Below, one piece after another: positions 14,253 to 20,897 of a DNA stretch of 32,235 nt (position 1 is its first letter; each line of letters starts with the position of its first letter). Made by a program: the position numbers and the translations under genes. Under the pieces are notes generated by a model. The model saw nothing but the letters and a program-made list of their open reading frames with translations. It searched no databases and was not told where the DNA came from. Source of the stretch: Nonomuraea sp. MG754425 (GTDB lineage Bacteria > Actinomycetota > Actinomycetes > Streptosporangiales > Streptosporangiaceae); NCBI RefSeq assembly GCF_021699195.1, contig NZ_SSXE01000130.1, positions 1-32,235 of the forward strand, given 5' to 3'.

Positions 14253-14912
14253 ATGGAAAAGCCGGTGAGAAGACCTCTGCTGATCGTCTGCGGCGTGCTG
14301 GTGCTCGCCGCGGCGGCGTTCCTGCTGTTCGGCCGCGACGGCACGCCGGGCGACACCTCGGCCGAGGCCGGGTTCGCCCGCGACATGGCCACGCACCACG
14401 CGCAGGCCGTCGAGATGGCGTTCCTCATCAGGGACAAACGCCCCGCCCCCGAGATCGCCAGTCTGGCCTTCGACATCATCAACACCCAGGCCAACCAGCG
14501 CGGCATGTTCCTGGGCTGGCTGCAGCAGTGGCAGCTCACCCAGGCGACCGACCAGCCGCCGATGGCCTGGATGAGCGGCCACGGCCACGCCGCAGCCGCC
14601 CCGGGCGCCGCGTCGGCCGCCACCGGCGGCGCGGCGGCGCGCATGCCCGGCATGGCCTCGCCCGACGAGTTGACCAAGCTCAGGCAGGCGGAGGGCACGC
14701 CGGCCGAGGTGCTGTTCCTGCAGCTCATGATCCGCCACCATGAAGGCGGCGTGCAGATGTCCGAGGGGCTGCTCGGGCTGTCCACGCGCGGCGAGGTGGT
14801 CAGCATGGCCCAGAAGATCGTCAGCGGGCAGAGCGGGGAGATCAAGCTCATGACGGACCTGCTCCAGAAACGGGGCGCGCAACCCTACCCGTCGATCCTG
14901 AAGAGCCAGTAG
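14253..14912 (+). CDS. DUF305 (CopM-like) membrane-anchored His/Met protein
   Basis: The product has 219 aa from ATG 14253, with GGGAT 6 nt upstream. An uncleaved or lipid-free signal-anchor (LLIVCGVLVLAAAAFLLF) is followed by two DUF305 four-helix repeats with the signature DMATHHAQAVEM (His48, His49, Met55) and MIRHHEGGVQM (His162, His163). Between them is an Ala/Gly/Met/His-rich insert (M-S-G-H-G-H and MPGMAS). Relatives such as cyanobacterial CopM bind copper through these His/Met residues, so extracytoplasmic copper binding is the best guess. It is divergent from DUF3105 and only 3 bp ahead of an FAD oxidoreductase gene, which suggests one operon. Confidence 0.9.
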   Translation: MEKPVRRPLLIVCGVLVLAAAAFLLFGRDGTPGDTSAEAGFARDMATHHAQAVEMAFLIRDKRPAPEIASLAFDIINTQANQRGMFLGWLQQWQLTQATDQPPMAWMSGHGHAAAAPGAASAATGGAAARMPGMASPDELTKLRQAEGTPAEVLFLQLMIRHHEGGVQMSEGLLGLSTRGEVVSMAQKIVSGQSGEIKLMTDLLQKRGAQPYPSILKSQ

Positions 14913-14915
14913 GCG

Positions 14916-16316
14916 ATGGCCGCCGACGCCGTGGTCGTGGGCTCGGGGCCCAACGGCCTGATGGCCGCGGTGCTGCTGGCCCGCGCGGGGCGTCAGGTGG
15001 TGCTGCTGGAGGCGGCCGAGCGGTTCGGCGGCGGGCTGCGCTCCGGCGAGCTGACCCTGCCGGGGCGCGTGCACGACCTGGGCGCGACCGTGATGGCGAT
15101 GGCGCTGGCCTCCCCCGCCTTCCGGGAACTGGAGCTCAAGGGGGTCGAGTTCGCGCATCCGCCGGTGGCCGCGGCCCATCCGCTCGACGGGCGTCCCGCC
15201 GTGCTGGCGCACCGCGACGTGCACCGTACCGCCGAGGGGCTCGGGCGCGACGGGGGCGCGTGGCTGGCCACCGTGGGGGCGGCGGCGCGGGCCGGGTTCC
15301 CGCTGGTCGACCTGCTGCTCAAGCCGCTGGGGCCGTGGGCGCCCCGGCCGCGGACGTTCGCGCAGGCCGCCGGGTTCGGGGCGGCGGCGCTGCTGCCGAC
15401 CACCACGTTCGCCAGGACGGCGTTCCGGACCACGGAGGCCAGGGCGCTGTTCGCGGGCATGGCCGCGCACTCCACGCTCGACCTGCGTTCCCCCCTTTCG
15501 GCCGGCTACGGGCTGGTGCTGAGCGCGCTGGCCCACCTGGTGGGCTGGCCGGTGGTGCGCGGCGGGTCACAGGTGCTGGCCGACGCGCTGGTGGCCGAGC
15601 TCAGGTCGCTGGGCGGCGAGGCGGTCAGCGGCCACCGCGTACGGCGGCTGGCCGAACTGGACGCCCCGATCGTCGTGCTCGACGTGACGCCCCGGCAGTT
15701 CCTCGCGATGGCCGACCTGCCCGCGGGCTACCGGCGCGGGCTCGAGCGCTACCGTTACGGGCCCGGGGTGTTCAAGATGGACTGGGCGCTGGACGGGCCG
15801 GTGCCGTGGCGCGACCCGGCGGTGGCCGGCGCGGGCACGGTGCACCTCGGCGGCACGCTGGAGGAGATCGCGCTCGGCGAGGCCGAGACGGCGGCCGGCA
15901 AAACCTCGCCCCGCCCGTACGTGCTGCTCGTCCAGCCGTACGCGGCCGACCCCACGCGCGGCGGGCACACGCTGTGGGCCTACTGCCACGTGCCGAACGG
16001 CTCGCGGGCGGACATGTCCGACGCCATCGAGGCCCAGATCGAGCGGTACGCGCCGGGCTTCCGCGACCGGGTGCTGGCCAGGCACACGATGGGCCCGGCC
16101 GACCTGGAGGCGGTCAATCCCAACCTGGTGGGCGGTGACATCGGCGGCGGGCTGGCCGCCCTGTCGCAGTTCCTGCGCCGGCCGGTCTGGTCGCCCGCCC
16201 CGTGGCGCACCCCGCTGCCGGGGGTGTTCCTCTGCTCGTCCGCCACGCCGCCGGGGCCGGGCGTGCACGGGATGGGCGGCTGGCAGGCCGCCCGCCTGGC
16301 CCTGCGCGCGCGCTGA
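14916..16316 (+). CDS. FAD-dependent oxidoreductase of the phytoene-desaturase/PYROXD2 type
   Basis: The product has 466 aa. ATG 14916 lies 3 bp after the DUF305 stop. The N-terminal Rossmann dinucleotide fold AVVVGSGPNGLMAAVLLARA (GxGxxG at residues 9-14) is followed by LLEAAERFGGGLRSGEL, the usual second FAD contact of the CrtI/PYROXD2 branch. The C-terminus carries the FAD-closing motif FLCSSATPPGPGVHGMGGWQAA. No carotenoid genes are nearby, so phytoene desaturation is unlikely, and the substrate is unknown. The close coupling to DUF305 is unusual for this family and may simply be operon convenience. It is convergent with the threonine-aldolase gene, with 14 bp between stops. Confidence 0.88.
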   Translation: MAADAVVVGSGPNGLMAAVLLARAGRQVVLLEAAERFGGGLRSGELTLPGRVHDLGATVMAMALASPAFRELELKGVEFAHPPVAAAHPLDGRPAVLAHRDVHRTAEGLGRDGGAWLATVGAAARAGFPLVDLLLKPLGPWAPRPRTFAQAAGFGAAALLPTTTFARTAFRTTEARALFAGMAAHSTLDLRSPLSAGYGLVLSALAHLVGWPVVRGGSQVLADALVAELRSLGGEAVSGHRVRRLAELDAPIVVLDVTPRQFLAMADLPAGYRRGLERYRYGPGVFKMDWALDGPVPWRDPAVAGAGTVHLGGTLEEIALGEAETAAGKTSPRPYVLLVQPYAADPTRGGHTLWAYCHVPNGSRADMSDAIEAQIERYAPGFRDRVLARHTMGPADLEAVNPNLVGGDIGGGLAALSQFLRRPVWSPAPWRTPLPGVFLCSSATPPGPGVHGMGGWQAARLALRAR

Positions 16317-16330
16317 GCGCCCCCGGAGGG

Positions 16331-17383
16331 TCACCGGCGCGCCGCGGCCACCTCCTCGGCCAGGGCCGCCGCGAAGGCGTCCACGTCCTCCTCGGTCGTG
16401 TCGAACGCGCACATCCAGCGCACCTCCCCGTCCGTCCAGTCGTAGAAGGTGAAGCGCTTGCGCAGCCGCTCGGCGACGTCGCCGGGCAGCACCGCGAAGA
16501 CCGCGTTGGCCTCGACCGGACGGGCCAGCCGCACCCCGGGGATGCGCTCCGCGGCCGCGGCCAGCCGCCGCGCCATCGCGTTGGCCCGGCGGGCGTTGCG
16601 CAGCCACAGGTCGCCCGACAGCAGCGCGTCGAACTGCGCCGACACGAACCGCATCTTCGACGAGAGCTGCATGAACGTCTTACGCACGTAGTCGACCCCG
16701 GTGGCCGCGGCGGGGTCGAGCACGACGACGGCCTCGCCGTACATCATGCCGATCTTCGTGCCGCCGAAGGAGAGCACGTCCACGCCCGCGTCGGTGGTCA
16801 GGGCCCGCATGGGGACGTCGAGCGCGGCGGCGGCGTTGGTCAGCCGGGAGCCGTCGAGGTGCACGAGCAGGCCCAGGTCGTGGGCGTGCTCGCAGATGGC
16901 GGCGATCTCGGCGGCGGTGTAGAGGGTGCCGAGTTCGGTGGTGTTGGAGATCGAGACCACCTTCGGCTGGGCGCGGTGCACGTCGCCGAAGCCCCACGCC
17001 TGCCGGTCGATCAGCTCGGGGGTGAGCTTGCCGTCGGGCGCCGGGACGGTGAGCAGCTTGATGCCGCCGGCCACCTCGGGCGCGCCGCCCTCGTCGGTGT
17101 TGATGTGGGCGCTCTCCGCGCAGATGACCGCCTCCCAGGTGGCGGTCATCGAGCGCAGGGAGACGACGTTGGCGGCGGTGCCGTTGAAGACCGGCCAGGC
17201 CCGCGCCGCCTGCCCGAAGTGCCGCTGGAAGACCTCCTGCACGGCCTCGGTGTAGCGGTCGTCGCCGTAGGCGGTCTGGTGGCCGCCGTTGGCCGCCACG
17301 ACGGCCTGGAGGATCTCGGGGTGCACCCCGGCGTAGTTGTCGCTGGCGAACGCCTTGAGCCGGGGGTCGTGCCGGGGAGTCAA
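16331..17383 (-). CDS. Low-specificity L-threonine aldolase / beta-eliminating lyase family (PLP)
   Basis: The product has 350 aa if started at TTG 17383, which gives M-T-P-R-H-D-P-R-L-K-A-F-A-S-D-N-Y-A-G, the family's usual beginning. This TTG overlaps the TGA of the upstream SDR gene, so translation is probably by coupling; no ATG or GTG exists at the right place. Fold type I PLP features: ANGGHQTAYGDD, the HLDGSRL motif with Asp177 (pyridine-N partner) and LSFGGTKIG with Lys210 (Schiff-base lysine). These enzymes cleave L-threonine or L-allo-threonine, or other beta-hydroxy amino acids, to glycine and an aldehyde. As third gene of the DUF6421-SDR operon it may act on a specialised hydroxy-amino acid. 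Confidence 0.9.
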   Translation of the reverse strand: MTPRHDPRLKAFASDNYAGVHPEILQAVVAANGGHQTAYGDDRYTEAVQEVFQRHFGQAARAWPVFNGTAANVVSLRSMTATWEAVICAESAHINTDEGGAPEVAGGIKLLTVPAPDGKLTPELIDRQAWGFGDVHRAQPKVVSISNTTELGTLYTAAEIAAICEHAHDLGLLVHLDGSRLTNAAAALDVPMRALTTDAGVDVLSFGGTKIGMMYGEAVVVLDPAAATGVDYVRKTFMQLSSKMRFVSAQFDALLSGDLWLRNARRANAMARRLAAAAERIPGVRLARPVEANAVFAVLPGDVAERLRKRFTFYDWTDGEVRWMCAFDTTEEDVDAFAAALAEEVAAARR

Positions 17384-18009
17384 GAAGTGAGGTCCAATCG
17401 TGTGCCGTTGATCTCGGCGGCCGGGCGGTCGTACAGGCCGCCGATGGCCGCCGCGAGGTCGTTGACGTCGGTGAAGCCGGAGAAGGCGGCCGTGGGACGG
17501 GCGGCGCGCATCTGATCGTTCACGAGGGCCTTGACGACGAGGACGGTGGCCGCGCAGCCGGTGTCCTTGAGCGCGTCGGCCAGCGAGAGCGTCCATGCCT
17601 CGGCCGCCGCCTTGGCCGCCGCGTAGACGGCTCCTCCGGCGGAGGGCGCCTGCGCGGCCTGGGCGGAGACGATCACGAAGCGGCCGTGCTCGCTGCGGCG
17701 CAGCAGCGGCTCGAAGGCCAGCGAGACGTGCTGGAGGGTGCGGATCAGCAGGTCGTGCAGGAGGTCCCAGTCGTCGAGGCTGGTCTCGGCGAACGTGTCG
17801 CCGCCGCGCCAGCCGCCCACCAGGTGCACCACGCCGTCCACGTGGCCGTGCTCGCGCTCGACCCGATCGGCCAGGCCCTGGACGGCGGCGCGGTCGAGCA
17901 GGTCGACGTCCTGCTTGTCGACGCCGATCACCGTGTGCCCCTGTTTCCGGAAATATCCGGAAACGGCCTCACCTGTGGGCCCTCCGGCCCCGGTAACCAA
18001 TACGATCAT
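17380..18009 (-). CDS. Short-chain dehydrogenase/reductase
   Basis: The product has 209 aa from ATG 18009, which overlaps the stop of the DUF6421 gene as ATGA. It has the N-terminal cofactor motif TGAGGPTG (residues 6-13), VDKQDVDLLD after beta-2 and catalytic Ser115-Tyr129-Lys133 (Y-A-A-A-K). It is shorter than the usual ~250 aa, mainly in the C-terminal substrate-loop part, but all catalytic elements are present. It should oxidise or reduce a hydroxyl or carbonyl with NAD(P). Four-base overlaps on both sides show that it is the middle gene of a three-gene operon with the DUF6421 fusion and the threonine-aldolase-like enzyme. Its substrate is unknown. Confidence 0.93.
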   Translation of the reverse strand: MIVLVTGAGGPTGEAVSGYFRKQGHTVIGVDKQDVDLLDRAAVQGLADRVEREHGHVDGVVHLVGGWRGGDTFAETSLDDWDLLHDLLIRTLQHVSLAFEPLLRRSEHGRFVIVSAQAAQAPSAGGAVYAAAKAAAEAWTLSLADALKDTGCAATVLVVKALVNDQMRAARPTAAFSGFTDVNDLAAAIGGLYDRPAAEINGTRLDLTS

Positions 18010-20084
18010 GCTCGTAGTCCCTTAGTCGATTCGACCACGTCGGTCAGCTTACGGCGCAGCGCCTCGTAGAACATGCTCAGCGGGAACTCGTCCGCCAGCA
18101 CCGCGTCCACCTTGGCCTTCTGCTCCTCCGGCAGCGCCTCGACGCCCTTGACCCAGGTCGAGGCCGGGTTCGGGGCCACGTACGCGCTCACCAGCTCGTA
18201 GGCCGCCAGCCAGTGCGCCGGTTTGGGCCGGTCGATGCTGTCGCGGTACAGCTTCTCGACCTCGCCGCGCAGGTCCGCCACCCCGCCCGCGACCCGCTCC
18301 CAGTCGATCGAGAGCCGGTTGTCGGTCCACCGCACGATGTCGTTGCGGTGCAGGTAGGAGAACAGGAGCTGCCCGCCCAGCCCGTCGTAGTTGCGCACCC
18401 GCTCACCGGTGACGGGGAAGCGGAACAGCCGGTCGAACAGGATCGCCAGCCGCACGTACCGGGCGTACGGCACGCCCTGCCGCTCCAGCACGACGGCCTC
18501 GCCGTACGCGGTCAGGTCGCAGCGCAGCTCCTCCAGCGCGTACAGCCAGTACGGCATCCGCTGCTTGATCATGAACGGGTCGAACGGCAGGTCTCCGTGG
18601 CTGTGCGTGCGGTCGTGCACCAGGTCCCACAGCACGAACGTGTCCTGGGCCAGGCGCTGCGAGGCCAGCAGCCGCTCGGCGTCCGGCGGCAGGTCCAGCC
18701 TGAGCATCTCGGCGGCGGCCCCGCAGACCCGCCTGAACCTGGCGGCCTCCCGGTCGGCGAAGATCCCGCCCCAGGTGAACCGCTCCGGGGCCTGCCGCAC
18801 CGCCACCGTCTCGGGGAACAGCACGGCCGAGTGCGTGTCGTAGCCGGAGGTGAAGTCCTCGAACGCGATCGGCACGAACATCGGGTTGTCGTAGCCGCCC
18901 GCCTCCAGCTCGGCCAGCCAGCCGGGCCAGATCGTCCGGATCCAGACGGCTTCGAGGTTGCGGGTCCGGTTGCCGTTCTGGGTGTACATGGGGAACACCA
19001 CGACGTGCTCCAGGCCGTCGTGGCGCTGGGTGTCGGGGTGGAAGAGGTCGAGGGAGTCGAGGAAGTCGGGCACGCCGAGGTCCTGGCCGGCCCACTTGAC
19101 GAGGTCGGCGCGGACGGCGCGCAGGTAGCCCTCGTCGTGCGGGAAGAACGGCGCGAGCGCCGCCACCCGGGCCGCGATCTCCGTCACGAGCCCCGTGGCC
19201 CGGCTCCTGGACTCCTCCGGCACCGAACCGTCCTTGGCCTGGAGGGGCCGCAGTTCCTCCACGGCCGCCTTCAGCCGGGCGAACAGCCCGGCCTTGCCCT
19301 CGTCACCGGCCTGCTCGGCGGCCCCGGCGCCCGCGCGTTCGTCGCCGGGGAGCCGGGCCGCCCAGGTGATCACGTTCTGCCAGAGGGCGCGGTGGTCGTG
19401 GTCGTCGATGGAGTCGTCGCCGAACAGGTCGGAGTCGGCGAACACGACGACCCGCCCGCGCCCGTGCCGCAGTGCGACGGCCAGCGGCTCGCCGGCCGGG
19501 TCGGCCGTGGTCGCGGTCGCGAACAGCACCTCGCCCCGGTCCGCGCTCAGCGTGCCCGCGCGGTAGAAGCAGGCCGCGCGCACCCCGGCCAGCAGCCCGG
19601 AGCCGGTGGCACGTTCCCCCAGCACCCAGGTGGCCACGCCCCGGTGGGCGTGCGCGGGGTCGCGCACGGTGGTGTGCCGGACGTCCACGCCGAACCGGGC
19701 GAGCAGCTCGCGCAGGTTGTTGCCGTACTTGTCCTGCTCCTCCTCGGCCAGCACGACCAGCCCGCCGCCGCCCGCCACGTACGACTCGACGGCGTCGATC
19801 TCGGCGGCGGTCAGGACGGGGCCGCCCTGCCCGGTGGTGCGCTCCCAGCGGTCACCCGACGGGTGCGCGATCACCAGGACGTCGTGCCCGGCCAGCGTCG
19901 CGGGGTCGAGCGGGCCCGAGGTGTGGGCGGTGACGGTGTGCCCGAGATGCCGCAGCAGCCCGGCCGCGCGGGCGTAGCTGTTGTCGTCGGGGTGGGCGGG
20001 GTTGATGGACTCGGCCAGCTCGCGCCGGATGGTCCACGACTCGCTGTGCGCCTCGTCGAACAGCACCTTGGGGAAGGGTTGCAT
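18006..20084 (-). CDS. GATase1/DUF4350-like domain fused to DUF6421, function unknown
   Basis: The product has 692 aa from ATG 20084, with AGGAGA 6 nt upstream. Residues ~1-250 look like a class-I-glutamine-amidotransferase-like (DUF4350/ThuA-type) Rossmann module: KVLFDEAHSE at the start, LVIAHPSGD, VESYVAGGGGLVVLAEEE, and VVVFADSDLFGDDS near its end. It lacks an obvious nucleophilic Cys, so it is probably a binding domain. After a short Ala/Gly linker, residues ~275-692 match what I know as DUF6421 (VVFPMYTQNGNRTRNLEAVW, WGGIFADREAARFRR). A striking cluster, H490-D-R-T-H494-S-H496-G-D, followed by L-E518-E519-L-R-C-D523, looks like a metal centre. The downstream SDR and PLP enzyme suggest a metabolic enzyme. 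The domain fusion is visible; the function is not known. I recall typical DUF6421 proteins as only the C-terminal part. Confidence 0.8.
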   Translation of the reverse strand: MQPFPKVLFDEAHSESWTIRRELAESINPAHPDDNSYARAAGLLRHLGHTVTAHTSGPLDPATLAGHDVLVIAHPSGDRWERTTGQGGPVLTAAEIDAVESYVAGGGGLVVLAEEEQDKYGNNLRELLARFGVDVRHTTVRDPAHAHRGVATWVLGERATGSGLLAGVRAACFYRAGTLSADRGEVLFATATTADPAGEPLAVALRHGRGRVVVFADSDLFGDDSIDDHDHRALWQNVITWAARLPGDERAGAGAAEQAGDEGKAGLFARLKAAVEELRPLQAKDGSVPEESRSRATGLVTEIAARVAALAPFFPHDEGYLRAVRADLVKWAGQDLGVPDFLDSLDLFHPDTQRHDGLEHVVVFPMYTQNGNRTRNLEAVWIRTIWPGWLAELEAGGYDNPMFVPIAFEDFTSGYDTHSAVLFPETVAVRQAPERFTWGGIFADREAARFRRVCGAAAEMLRLDLPPDAERLLASQRLAQDTFVLWDLVHDRTHSHGDLPFDPFMIKQRMPYWLYALEELRCDLTAYGEAVVLERQGVPYARYVRLAILFDRLFRFPVTGERVRNYDGLGGQLLFSYLHRNDIVRWTDNRLSIDWERVAGGVADLRGEVEKLYRDSIDRPKPAHWLAAYELVSAYVAPNPASTWVKGVEALPEEQKAKVDAVLADEFPLSMFYEALRRKLTDVVESTKGLRA

Positions 20085-20120
20085 GAAACATCTCCTGCAT
20101 AAGCCGCCATGTACCGGAAA

Positions 20121-20151
20121 ATATACACACATTTACGGCTTGCCTCACAAG
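20121..20151 (-). promoter_or_regulatory. Probable promoter of the DUF6421-SDR-aldolase operon
   Basis: Reading the minus strand, TTGTGA (20151-20146) and TATATT (20126-20121) are separated by 19 bp and lie in an AT-rich island that is rare in this window. The 5' UTR to ATG 20084 would be about 30 nt. The AT-rich stretch could also hold a metalloregulator box, but no perfect palindrome is seen. Confidence 0.45.
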
Positions 20152-20161
20152 TCCCTCCCGG

Positions 20162-20818
20162 TCAGGCGGCTCCCGGCCGTACGACGCCCGTCTCGTACGC
20201 GAACACCACCGCCTGCGCCCGGTCGCGCAGCGACAGCTTCATCAGCACCCGCGCCACGTGCGTCTTGACCGTGGCCTCACCGATGTACAGGTCCGTGGCG
20301 ATCTCGGCGTTGGTGCGCCCGCGCGCCAGCAGCCGCAGCACCTCCAGCTCGCGCGGTGTCAGCGCGGCCAGCGCGGGCGCCGGCCTGGGCTCGGCGCGGG
20401 CGGCGAAGGCGGCGATCACCCGGCTCGTCACGGCCGGGTCGAGCAGCGCGTCCCCGGAGTGCACCACCTTGATGGCCTCCAGGAGCTGCTCGGGCGGCGA
20501 CACCTTCAGCAGGAACCCGCTGGTGCCGGCGCGCAACGCGGCATAGAGGTTCTCGTCGGTGTCGAACGTGGTCAGCGTGATGACCTTGGGTGGCGAGGGG
20601 GCGGCGAGCAGTTCCCTGGCCGCCGCCAGCCCGTCGAGGCCGGGCATGGAGACGTCCATGAGGACGATGTCCGGCCGCGTCCGCCCGGCCACGGCGACGG
20701 CCGTCCGCCCGTCGGCCGCCTCGCCGACCACCTCCATGACGGGGTCGCTCTCGACGATCATGCGCAGCCCGGCCCTGACCATCGCCTGGTCGTCGGCGAT
20801 GACGATGCGAATGCTCAC
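20162..20818 (-). CDS. Orphan NarL/FixJ-family response regulator
   Basis: The product has 218 aa from GTG 20818. The receiver domain (1-~120) has the acidic pair D9-D10, phospho-acceptor Asp55 (IVLMDVSMPG), the switch Thr in ITLTTFDTD and the conserved Lys in GFLLK. The C-terminal LuxR-type HTH (LTPRELEVLRLLARG, EIATDLYIGEATVKTHV) binds DNA. Such regulators are usually paired with a histidine kinase of the DesK type, but none is adjacent: one neighbour is the DUF6421 operon and the other is a Ser/Thr kinase. No ribosome-binding site precedes the GTG; a TAACCT box ends 6 nt before it, so the message may be leaderless. A perfect 16-bp palindrome lies just upstream. Confidence 0.93.
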   Translation of the reverse strand: MSIRIVIADDQAMVRAGLRMIVESDPVMEVVGEAADGRTAVAVAGRTRPDIVLMDVSMPGLDGLAAARELLAAPSPPKVITLTTFDTDENLYAALRAGTSGFLLKVSPPEQLLEAIKVVHSGDALLDPAVTSRVIAAFAARAEPRPAPALAALTPRELEVLRLLARGRTNAEIATDLYIGEATVKTHVARVLMKLSLRDRAQAVVFAYETGVVRPGAA

Positions 20819-20824
20819 AGGCGG

Positions 20825-20847
20825 AGGTTAGACGCCGGGCCCGGCGT
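20825..20847 (-). promoter_or_regulatory. Leaderless promoter box with adjoining perfect 16-bp palindrome
   Basis: ACGCCGGG-CCCGGCGT (20832-20847) is a perfect palindrome. On the minus strand it is followed within two bases by TAACCT (20830-20825), a -10-like box 6 nt before the GTG of the response regulator. The palindrome would therefore cover the -35/-10 spacer, an operator position suited to autoregulation. The other reading is a terminator for the kinase operon that ends at 20898. Confidence 0.5.
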
Positions 20848-20897
20848 TGAACACCGCCCTCGCGCCGTGGCCAAGCCGCGCGCAAGTGAGTTCCAAG

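Noticed and set aside
14916..16316. Carotenoid desaturase
   Set aside because: The FAD fold is CrtI-like, but no phytoene synthase or other carotenoid gene is nearby and the sequence resembles the PYROXD2 branch more closely.
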